Assembly (NCBI GenBank): GCA_021295655.1
Contig: JAGWBX010000006.1
Coordinates: 1-58,226 of the forward strand
Direction of reading: 5' to 3'
DNA: 58,226 bases
Source of the DNA: Candidatus Latescibacterota bacterium
GTDB lineage: Bacteria > Latescibacterota > UBA2968 > GCA-2709665
Each line of letters begins with the position of its first letter. Position 1 is the stretch's first letter. The notes below the pieces were generated by a model. It had not been told where the DNA came from. It was given only the letters and a program-made list of their open reading frames with translations, and made no database searches. The position numbers were made by a program, and so were the translations under genes. Positions 26,570 through 33,579 of the stretch are shown one piece after another.

Positions 26570-26689
26570 TTATTCACAGCCTGTGGCCATCGTTGTTGAT
26601 GCTTGTGGATTGTATCAACTAATATATTATAAAAACAATTAGTTAGTTATAAACACTGCTCCTGCGAAGCTATTCAACATTGTGGATTA
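26570..26689. promoter_or_regulatory. cluster of DnaA-box-like sequences around an AT-rich core
   Basis: TTATTCACA (26570-26578) fits TTATNCACA exactly. TGTGGATTG (26604-26612) and TGTGGATTA (26681-26689) match the complementary TGTGGATAA with two mismatches and one mismatch. Between them lies the AT-rich run ATATATTATAAAAACAATTA. The cluster sits in the divergent intergenic space upstream of the FAH-family gene, about 10 kb from dnaA. Confidence 0.45.
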
Positions 26690-26772
26690 CTCATCGTTCC
26701 AAATCCGCATGCGACCCCGGCCGTCTGCTCACCGCCGGGTCGTGCGGACGCCTCCTTCGTCGTCCTTATCGC

Positions 26773-26801
26773 TTGACAGGCGACGACCGGCATGTTATGC
26801 T
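26773..26801 (+). promoter_or_regulatory. promoter of the FAH-family gene
   Basis: TTGACA (26773-26778), a 17-base spacer and TATGCT (26796-26801) preceded by TGT, an extended -10 element. It is one of the best sigma-70-type matches in the window. The start codon is 70 bases downstream. Confidence 0.75.
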
Positions 26802-26871
26802 TCGCACCCTGTTCGGAAGGACATCGTCATCCCATTACAATCCATTGATATAAGGAAAGGTGATCCACCTT

Positions 26872-27729
26872 ATGCGATTGCTCACTTTTGAATACCAGGG
26901 TTCGCGCCGCGTCGGCGTCAGAGCGGGAGGTTCGGTTGTGGACGTGAGCCGCGTCGATCCTGACATTCCGCCGGATCTCGTAAGTTTGCTCGAGGCGGGT
27001 CCGGCCGCGCTGGCCGCGGCGGTAGAGGCGTCAGAGCGGGGCGAGGGCATCGACGCCGGCGCCGTTCGTGTTGTCGCACCCATCCAGAAGCCGGAGAAGG
27101 TCCTCTGCATCGGCCTTAACTACGCGGACCATGCGGCCGAAAGCAACATGCCGATTCCGTCCGAGCCGGTGGTGTTCTCCAAATTCTCTTCCACCATTAT
27201 CGGTCCCGGCGATGCGATCCGACTCCCTTCGGTCACGCAGTCTGTCGACTATGAGGTGGAACTGGTGGTTGTCATCGGAACGGCGGGAAAGAACATCCCG
27301 GAGTCCGACGCGCTGGACCACGTGGCGGGTTATACCGTGGGCCACGACGTGAGCGCGCGTGACTTCCAGCTCGAGAAACCCGGGGGACAATGGTTGTTGG
27401 GCAAGACCTTCGACACCTTCGCGCCGCTCGGCCCGGATATCGTCACGTCTGATGAGATCGACGATCCGCACAACCTGGGCATACGCTGTATCCTGAACGG
27501 CGAAACCGTACAGGACTCGACTACGGCGCAGCTGATTTTCCGGATCGACCAGCTGATCGCCTACCTTTCCCGGGTCGTTACCCTGCAGCCCGGCGACCTG
27601 ATCTTCACGGGAACGCCGCCGGGCGTCGGAATGGCCCGGCAGCCCCAACTCTGGCTCAAGGCGGGCGACACGGTCGTCTGTGAAATCGACGGAATCGGCA
27701 GGCTGGAGAATCCGGTTGTCTCGGGCTGA
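26872..27729 (+). CDS. fumarylacetoacetate hydrolase (FAH) family protein
   Basis: A 285-residue FAH-superfamily enzyme with a small N-terminal domain and the catalytic FAH fold. Visible signatures are CIGLNYADHAAES, PVVFSKFSSTIIGPGDAI, the metal-ligand region VDYEVELVVVIG, YTVGHDVSARDFQLE and IFTGTPPGVGM. The family includes fumarylpyruvate and acylpyruvate hydrolases, oxaloacetate decarboxylases and 2-hydroxyhepta-2,4-diene-1,7-dioate isomerases; the substrate here is open. ATG 26872 follows AAAGGTGAT at suitable distance; an in-frame GTG at 26860 is part of that purine run and less likely. Confidence 0.92.
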   Translation: MRLLTFEYQGSRRVGVRAGGSVVDVSRVDPDIPPDLVSLLEAGPAALAAAVEASERGEGIDAGAVRVVAPIQKPEKVLCIGLNYADHAAESNMPIPSEPVVFSKFSSTIIGPGDAIRLPSVTQSVDYEVELVVVIGTAGKNIPESDALDHVAGYTVGHDVSARDFQLEKPGGQWLLGKTFDTFAPLGPDIVTSDEIDDPHNLGIRCILNGETVQDSTTAQLIFRIDQLIAYLSRVVTLQPGDLIFTGTPPGVGMARQPQLWLKAGDTVVCEIDGIGRLENPVVSG

Positions 27730-27734
27730 AAGGA

Positions 27735-27766
27735 AGCTTTCAGCCATCAGCGTTCAGCAGTCAGCT
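27735..27766. repeat. heptad repeat (AGCNNTC)x4
   Basis: Four and a half consecutive 7-base units, AGCTTTC AGCCATC AGCGTTC AGCAGTC AGC, begin 5 bases after the FAH-family stop codon. Units share AGC and TC and vary in the middle. Confidence 0.8.
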
Positions 27767-28605
27767 TGAATCAAATACGAAAGTCAAAGACAGCGAAAAG
27801 CAGCAATCATCAGTGTCCCGTCAGATCCCGTCGTTCCCGCTGTTCCGGGACGCCACCACTCTTGCATTTCAGACTCGATTGACATTTAGAAAGTCCCGAA
27901 ATAACAGATATTTATACATGTTATCAACACACACAAGTGTGCGTATGCGCTCCGCGTTTCGCAATCGTACTTTCGGTCTTACATTGTAGCCTCTCTCCCG
28001 CGGGAGGGGGGAGGAAAACCAGGAGGGCGCCATACAGCCGACACGCAACGTCGGTACAAATGTAGAACCGCGCGACGATTCTTATGGGTCTACGTCGCGG
28101 CGATCCGGAGATGGAGATGGGGGATTTGTTCGCGACATGAAGCGTGCCGCTCACCAGCAGCCCCGGACACCAGAACTTCGCGGCCCCCGCTATCCCGCAT
28201 AACCGCGGCACAACAGGGGGTCACCCGCTTCGCGGGCGGAGGCAGGTTCTCCACGCTCTATAGTACAATATCTCCATCGGAACGAACCTCGAGTGATCTT
28301 TTCTTGCGCACGGTGGTGGCGTGGGGGGTTTTTCCGTGTCAATCCGTTCAGCACCATTGTATTGGTACGCCGGCGAGACTCGTAGGCCGCCCGAAATTTA
28401 ATTTTGTCACTGAGGAGATTCACGGGAAAACCGGCTCCCCGCCGAGTCGCGTGAATGGAAAAAGGACGTAAAATAATAAAAATTAATGATTTGATTCAAA
28501 ATACAGAGACCTGTCAAAAACAAGATCCATCATTTGTCTTTCTTTATAAAATCATGCCTACGCCGTGCGGTGTCTTGCAGATGCCGCGCAATGGAGGGTG
28601 CCGCG
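27767..28605. other. long intergenic region upstream of the XRE-mutase fusion gene
   Basis: About 840 bases with no supportable gene. Visible elements: TTATCAACA at about 27918 (one mismatch to the DnaA box); the palindrome CTCCCGCGGGAG near 27993; a GC stem CCCGC-ttc-GCGGG near 28229; an inverted repeat ATTCACG / CGTGAAT (28418-28424 and 28450-28456); and an AT-rich promoter-like stretch 28455-28555. The last contains TTTGATTCAAA (28490-28500), a small operator-like palindrome. Such a large leader region is unusual for this compact genome segment and suits a regulated gene. Confidence 0.5.
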
Positions 28606-30438
28606 ATGAAACTTGGAGACATGATCGAGAGGGCGCGCAGGGGCCGGTTCAGCCAGCATGGGCTTGGCGAAAAAATCGGCGTCTGGGGCACCTACATCGG
28701 ACAGATAGAGAGCGGAAAGCGCATTCCCTCGGATGAGCGATGTCTCGACCTGGCGGCAATCCTTGACCTGGACCCCAGGGCGCTTTTGATTCAGGCCTAC
28801 AGGCAGCGCGCCCATACGAAAGAAGCCGGGCGCCTTTTCGACGACATGGCTGAACTGACTGCCGCTTCTGCCGGACGCGAGCAGGTCGGCGCGGACGGCG
28901 ACCGCCACCCCCCCGGGGGTGCGCAGGAAGAGAGCATCCCGGTTCGGATCGGCCGTGCGGGCGAGCCCCCCTTCACCCGCGGCGCCTACCCCTCCATGTA
29001 CCGCGGCCGGCTCTGGACCTTCCGTCAGTATGCGGGGTTCTCCACCCCTGCAAAGACCAATGCCCGGTTTCGCACACTGCTCGACCGGGGTCAGACCGGC
29101 CTGAGCGTTGCGTTCGACCTGCCAACGCAGATGGGTTACGACTCGGACCATCCGAATGTGGAGGGTGAAGTGGGGAGGGTGGGCGTGGCGGTGGACGGTC
29201 TGTGGGACCTGGAAACCCTGTTTGATGAAATCCCGCTGGACCGTATCAGCACGTCCATGACAATCAACGCGACGGCGTGCATCCTGTTCGCCCTCTACGC
29301 GGCCGTCGGAAAGAGGCGCGGACTGCCGGTTTCGGTTCTTGCCGGCACGGTCCAGAACGACATTCTCAAAGAATATGTTTCACGTGGAACCTATATCTTC
29401 CCGATCGCCGACTCGATGCGCCTCGTCGTTGATCTGATGGACTACTGTCTCCGGGAAGCGCCAAAGTGGAATCCCGTCAGCGTAAGCGGATACCACATGA
29501 GAGAAGCCGGCGCGACCGCCGCGCAGGAGCTTGGGTTTACGCTCGCCCACGCCCTGGCGTACGCCGATGCCGCGAGTCAGGCCGGCCTCGAAATTGAACG
29601 TGTTCTCCCGAAATTCTCGTTCTTTTTCGGGGTCCACAACCATTTTCTGGAGGAAATCGCCAAATTCCGGGCGGCCAGGCGACTCTGGAGCCGCCTCGTC
29701 GAGGAGCGCCTCGACGTCGAGGACCCCCGATGCCGCCGACTCAGATTTCACGCTCAGACCGCCGGGTCGACACTCACGGCGCAGCAACCGTTGAACAACT
29801 GCGCCCGGACAACGCTGCAGGCGCTGGCGGCCGTCCTGGGCGGCGCGCAGTCCCTGCACGTCAACGCCTACGATGAAGCGCTCGGCCTTCCGTCGGATAC
29901 CGGTGCGCAGCTGGCCGTCCGCACCCAGCAGATTCTGGCATACGAAAGTGGGATCCCCGATACCGTGGATCCCATGGGCGGGTCTTATGCCGTGGAACGG
30001 ATGACCGATGACCTGGAGGAGGAAGCCGTTGCCGTTCTCGAGTCGGTCGACGGGGAGGGCGGGGCGGCGCAGGCCGCCGCAAACGGCTTCACTGCGGCCT
30101 GTATTGCGGAATCCGCATACGATGCGCAGAAGAAGATCGAATCGGGCGAGGCCGTCGTGGTGGGGGTGAACCGGTACCAGGACCCCCCGAACCCGCCGGT
30201 TTCGGCCTTCCAGCCGCCGCAGGAAACAGAACACACCCAGAAGAACGGGCTTGCGAGGGCGCGAAGCCTGCGGGACTCCGACGTCACTAACGCAGCGTTG
30301 GACGGTGTTGAGCGGCGGGCGAGAGGCGAGGGGTCGATCACCGAAGCGGTTGTGGCGGCCTGTTCGGCCGGCGCTACCGTGGGCGAGCTATCGGACAGGC
30401 TTCGTGCTGTCTTTGGATCCTACATACCGGGAGGTTAA
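28606..30438 (+). CDS. methylmalonyl-CoA mutase catalytic chain with N-terminal XRE DNA-binding domain
   Basis: A 610-residue single frame. Residues about 2-62 are a Cro/CI-type HTH (LGDMIERARRGRFSQHGLGE, then TYIGQIESGKRIPSDERCLD). A polar linker follows (to about 112), then the TIM-barrel catalytic domain of the mutase large subunit: YRGRLWTFRQYAGF with Tyr142, QTGLSVAFDLPTQMGYDSDH, SRGTYIF with Arg260, SGYHMREAG and TAGSTLTAQQPLNN. Tyr142 and Arg260 match the residues that select methylmalonyl-CoA over isobutyryl-CoA. No B12-binding domain is present, so a separate small subunit must exist outside the window. ATG 28606 has GGAGGG 7 bases upstream. The epimerase gene follows. DNA binding and autoregulation are inferred. 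Confidence 0.9.
   Translation: MKLGDMIERARRGRFSQHGLGEKIGVWGTYIGQIESGKRIPSDERCLDLAAILDLDPRALLIQAYRQRAHTKEAGRLFDDMAELTAASAGREQVGADGDRHPPGGAQEESIPVRIGRAGEPPFTRGAYPSMYRGRLWTFRQYAGFSTPAKTNARFRTLLDRGQTGLSVAFDLPTQMGYDSDHPNVEGEVGRVGVAVDGLWDLETLFDEIPLDRISTSMTINATACILFALYAAVGKRRGLPVSVLAGTVQNDILKEYVSRGTYIFPIADSMRLVVDLMDYCLREAPKWNPVSVSGYHMREAGATAAQELGFTLAHALAYADAASQAGLEIERVLPKFSFFFGVHNHFLEEIAKFRAARRLWSRLVEERLDVEDPRCRRLRFHAQTAGSTLTAQQPLNNCARTTLQALAAVLGGAQSLHVNAYDEALGLPSDTGAQLAVRTQQILAYESGIPDTVDPMGGSYAVERMTDDLEEEAVAVLESVDGEGGAAQAAANGFTAACIAESAYDAQKKIESGEAVVVGVNRYQDPPNPPVSAFQPPQETEHTQKNGLARARSLRDSDVTNAALDGVERRARGEGSITEAVVAACSAGATVGELSDRLRAVFGSYIPGG
29376..29391. promoter_or_regulatory. parS-type ParB site inside the mutase gene
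   Basis: TGTTTCACGTGGAACC differs only in the last base from the 16-base parS at 31934-31949 and from the established consensus TGTTTCACGTGNAACA. It spans codons 258-262 (V-S-R-G-T), including Arg260. Confidence 0.7.
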
Positions 30439-30555
30439 ACTTGATTCGTAATGCTTCGGGGAAGTTAAGCCGAATATATGCAAGCAGATAAAGGCGATTT
30501 GACGGCTGATTACCAGGAAACACCAGGTCACTGGACGCGAACTGAAAGCATGTCC

Positions 30556-30631
30556 CTTTTTCACGACCGTTACGCCCCGTTTCAGGGGGTTTCGTTTCGT
30601 TGCCGAGTTGCTGTTTTCTTCGAATTGGGGT
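30556..30631 (+). repeat. dispersed repeat R1, copy 3
   Basis: It begins CTTTTTCACGACCGTTACGC, carries CCCCGTTTCAGGGGG and ends TTCGAATTGGGGT, five bases before the epimerase start codon. It aligns over its whole length with copy 2 (20250-20325, minus). Confidence 0.82.
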
Positions 30632-30636
30632 GAATC

Positions 30637-31035
30637 GTGGACGGATGCGTGGACCACGTGGGCATCGCGGTGGAAAAGATTGACCGGGCCTTGGCCGTCT
30701 ATTCCATGCTGGGGTTCGAAAAAATGGAGGAAGAAACCGTCGATTCAGAAGGTGTTCGGGCCGTATTTCTGGGCGGCGCCGGCCTGACCCGGCTCGAACT
30801 TCTCGAACCGCTTCACGATGGGAGTTCTCTGGCCGGATTCCTTTCACGGCGGGGGCAGGGCCTGCACCACGTCGCGATGCGGGTGAAGGACATCCAGGCG
30901 GCCGTCTCAACCTGCGAAGAAGCGGGGCTGACGATCGCCGGCCCAATCAGAACGGGCGCCCTCGGCAGACAAGTGGCGTTCATCCATCCCAAAAGCGCAT
31001 CGGGCGTCCTGATCGAGCTTGTTCAGGACGATTGA
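30637..31035 (+). CDS. mce: methylmalonyl-CoA epimerase
   Basis: A 132-residue vicinal-oxygen-chelate protein of the usual epimerase length. It interconverts (R)- and (S)-methylmalonyl-CoA and thus feeds the mutase next door. Two beta-alpha-beta-beta-beta modules are visible: VDHVGIAVEKIDRALAVYSM and LHHVAMRVKDIQAAVSTC. The metal ligands are His in DHVGIA and LHHVAMRV and Glu in VLIELVQ; the RLELLEP strand carries the additional Glu. The start is GTG 30637, with GGGGTGA contributed by repeat R1 just upstream. The distance to the mutase stop is 198 bases, so cotranscription is plausible but R1 intervenes. Confidence 0.93.
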   Translation: MDGCVDHVGIAVEKIDRALAVYSMLGFEKMEEETVDSEGVRAVFLGGAGLTRLELLEPLHDGSSLAGFLSRRGQGLHHVAMRVKDIQAAVSTCEEAGLTIAGPIRTGALGRQVAFIHPKSASGVLIELVQDD

Positions 31036-31232
31036 CGTTGATTCGGAATTTTTGGAGTTGAGGCGAATTGACGCAAAGGGCACATAAACAGCCATCCTGC
31101 TAACGGGCGTATAGCCGAGAGACAACGAAACAACTGCAGGGTCCCGGCGTTACGACCCACGCCGTTTCGCACCGATGCCTTCTGTCCTTTTGCGGCCAGG
31201 TTATGGGTACTCTATCTTTGAATTGAGGTCAT

Positions 31233-31877
31233 TCACTCGCGACGCGCCGAGACCCTCACAAGCATCCTGTTTCCATGGCGCCTGCCGGCAGCCATGGATG
31301 TTATGGAAACGTCCGGGCCATCCGACCCGAATTCCGCGGCCTCACAGAGCGCGCCGGGACCCTTCAGCGCAAGCAACTCACCATCTTTCCTGAGGAATCC
31401 TGCCGCAAGGCGCCACAGGACCGGCAGGGAGCCCACGGCTCGAGCCGTTACAATATCGTACCTCCCGCGATGTTCGGGGCGCTCGCAGGCAGCCTCCGCC
31501 CGGTCGGTCAATACGGACAACCCGTCGAGATTGAGTTCTCCCGCCAGGTGGTTCAGGAAAAGCCCCTTCATGCGCGCCGACTCCAGCAGCACGACCGTCA
31601 CGTCAGGCCGGGCGATCTTAACCGGCACACCCGGAAAACCCGCGCCCGATCCCAGATCCAGGAGTGAAATCTTCCCGCGGCGCAGAAACAACGTCAACCG
31701 CAGACTGTCAATGAAGTGGCGCTCTCTGATCCTGTCCCTGTCCCCTCGAGAAACCAGTCGTACACGTCCGGACCAGGTCCGCAACAGCGCCTCATATCGA
31801 TAAAACAGCGCTGCCTGCTCATCAGACAACGTGATTGACAGCGCATCAGCGGCCGCCCGGAATTCCTGATCGGTCAC
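31233..31877 (-). CDS. rsmG: 16S rRNA (guanine527-N7)-methyltransferase
   Basis: A 214-residue RsmG (GidB). The S-adenosylmethionine site is LLDLGSGAGFPGVPVKI, and the family segment RERHFIDSL precedes it. VTARAVGSLPVLWRLAAGFL and GELLALKG complete the Rossmann-fold core. The start is GTG 31877, overlapped upstream by a GGGGGAAGG run. It belongs to the minus-strand origin cluster with mnmE, yidC, rnpA and rpmH, although repeats and a parS site separate it from mnmE. Confidence 0.94.
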   Translation of the reverse strand: MTDQEFRAAADALSITLSDEQAALFYRYEALLRTWSGRVRLVSRGDRDRIRERHFIDSLRLTLFLRRGKISLLDLGSGAGFPGVPVKIARPDVTVVLLESARMKGLFLNHLAGELNLDGLSVLTDRAEAACERPEHRGRYDIVTARAVGSLPVLWRLAAGFLRKDGELLALKGPGALCEAAEFGSDGPDVSITSMAAGRRHGNRMLVRVSARRE

Positions 31878-31933
31878 CCTTCCCCCACGTTTGTGAGAAA
31901 AACCAACGCGTCGTTTTCAATAGCCGCATCCGA

Positions 31934-31949
31934 TGTTTCACGTGGAACA
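31934..31949. promoter_or_regulatory. parS centromere site
   Basis: TGTTTCACGTGGAACA fits the conserved 16-base ParB-binding site exactly (one N position is G). Flanking bases extend the palindrome to GATGTTTCACGTGGAACATC (31932-31951). It lies between rsmG and mnmE, about 6 kb from oriC, where parS sites are expected. No parA or parB gene is in the window. Confidence 0.9.
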
Positions 31950-31960
31950 TCTCAGAAACA

Positions 31961-32197
31961 GTTAGACGGTAGACGGGAGATGATGTGAATGCCCGATAGT
32001 TTTTCTTGTCGTTACGATAACGGTAGCGTAACAGGTACGGGTTGTGTGGAAACACTGCGGCAAAAGTTATCCTCTACCGTCTCACGTCTTACGTGTCACC
32101 GGTTTTATTGCCCCGTTCGGTTTCAATTCTTGCCGGAGGCATAAAGGAAGAACCAATCGGGCAAGGACGTCATCTACCGTCTTACCTCTGCCGTCTC
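31961..32197 (+). repeat. dispersed repeat R2, copy B, with heptad runs on both sides
   Basis: Heptads GTTAGAC GGTAGAC GGGAGAT start at 31961, and CTACCGT CTCACGT CTTACGT precedes the core at 32074-32094. The core (32109-32172) shares GGCATAAAGGA and GAACCAATCGGGCAAGGACG with copy A. The end CTACCGTCTTACCTCTGCCG plus TCTCCCC lies at 32175-32197. With the parS site it fills the 334-base space between rsmG and mnmE, and no gene is seen there. Confidence 0.75.
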
Positions 32198-32211
32198 CCC
32201 GGCCTTTCCGG

Positions 32212-33567
32212 CTATTTCCCTATACAAAATGTACTGAATATCCGGTCCAGGATCTCGTCCGACGTTATCTCGCCGACAATCTCGGCCAATGCGTCCGCAG
32301 CCTCCCTCAGGTCAACCGCGACCACTTCTCGCGGCAGCCCCTCGTCCAGCGCTCCCGTTGCCCGGCAAAGCGCGTCCCCCGCCCGCCTCAGCGCCTCCGC
32401 GTGGCGCGCGTGCGTAACCACGCCGCGGTCTGGATCGGATTCCGTGATGACGCGCCTTCGGACGAGCTGCCTCAGGCGGTCGAGGCCTTCCCCGGTAAGG
32501 GCCGAGACCGTGAGAACCTGAAATGCGTGATCGCCCCGCCAATCGGCGTGGAGGCCCAGGTCATTCTTGTTCTTCACGAGAGCCACGTTGGCAGGATCCA
32601 CGTCGGCGACCATTTGTTCCAGTCCCGCGGCGGCCGGCACAGAGGCATCGACCACGAGAAGCACAAGCGCGGCCCGGGCTATCGCTTTCCGCGACCGCCG
32701 GGCGCCTTCGCGCTCAATGGCGTCACGCGGCTTTGCTATTCCGGCCGTGTCGACCAGCGTTACGCGGATGCCGTCCAGGGTGATGGACTCTTCAATCGTA
32801 TCCCGCGTGGTTCCGGAAACCGGGGATACAATCGCCCGGTCCTCTTCCAGCAAACGATTGAGCAGGCTCGACTTGCCCGCGTTGGGGGGGCCCGCCAGCG
32901 CGACGACGGCGCCGTCGCGTATTACTTTACCTTGCCGGTAGGAGACCACAAGGCGCTCGATTTCTTCCGCCGCCCGCGCCAGCGACGGGCGTATGGCGTC
33001 CTGCTCGACGTCCGCGTCTTCGTAAAAGTCCAGTCCGGCCTCCAGCAATGTCAGCGAATCCTTCATCGCTTCCGCCAGATCCTCGAACCTGGACCTCAAT
33101 CCACCGCGCAACTGAAAGTATGCGGACTGAAGACTCCGGTCCGCTCCCGCGGTGATCATATCCGCGATCGCTTCCGCCTGGGTGAGGTCGATTCGGCCAT
33201 TCAGGAATGCCCTCCGGGTGAACTCGCCCGGTTCGGCCTGCCGGGCCCCCGCCGATACAAGCGCTTCCATTGCGCGCCGCAGAAGGAGAGGGCCTCCGTG
33301 GCAGTTGAATTCGACCGTGTCTTCGCCCGTGAACGACCGGGAACCCCTCATCACGGAAACCATGACCTCATCAAGATCCTGGTCTCCCACGACAAATCTG
33401 CCGTACGTCAGCCGGCGGTCCTCAACCCGGTTCAACTCATGGGATCCGCAAAAAAAACCGGAGGCAATTCCTACCGCCTCCGGACCCGAAAGCCGAACGA
33501 TGCCTATCGCTGCCTCGCCGTGACCGGTGGCGATTGCGACAATGGTATCGCGGTCCGAAGGTCGCAT
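32212..33567 (-). CDS. mnmE: tRNA modification GTPase MnmE (TrmE)
   Basis: A 451-residue MnmE, which with MnmG installs the 5-carboxymethylaminomethyl group on wobble uridine 34. The N-terminal tetrahydrofolate-binding domain has GEFTRRAFLNGRIDLTQAEA. The G domain has GPPNAGKSSLLNRLL (G1), LVDTAG (G3) and VKNKNDL (G4). The chain ends with CIGK, the conserved C-terminal CxGK motif needed for catalysis. mnmG, often its neighbour, is not in the window. The gene starts 12 bases from the yidC stop, so the two are probably cotranscribed. Confidence 0.96.
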   Translation of the reverse strand: MRPSDRDTIVAIATGHGEAAIGIVRLSGPEAVGIASGFFCGSHELNRVEDRRLTYGRFVVGDQDLDEVMVSVMRGSRSFTGEDTVEFNCHGGPLLLRRAMEALVSAGARQAEPGEFTRRAFLNGRIDLTQAEAIADMITAGADRSLQSAYFQLRGGLRSRFEDLAEAMKDSLTLLEAGLDFYEDADVEQDAIRPSLARAAEEIERLVVSYRQGKVIRDGAVVALAGPPNAGKSSLLNRLLEEDRAIVSPVSGTTRDTIEESITLDGIRVTLVDTAGIAKPRDAIEREGARRSRKAIARAALVLLVVDASVPAAAGLEQMVADVDPANVALVKNKNDLGLHADWRGDHAFQVLTVSALTGEGLDRLRQLVRRRVITESDPDRGVVTHARHAEALRRAGDALCRATGALDEGLPREVVAVDLREAADALAEIVGEITSDEILDRIFSTFCIGK

Positions 33568-33579
33568 TGTGACATACCC

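Noticed and set aside
28220..28330. Structured small RNA (SRP, 6S or RNase P type) in the mutase leader
   Set aside because: Hairpins are present, but none of the conserved words of these RNAs was found.
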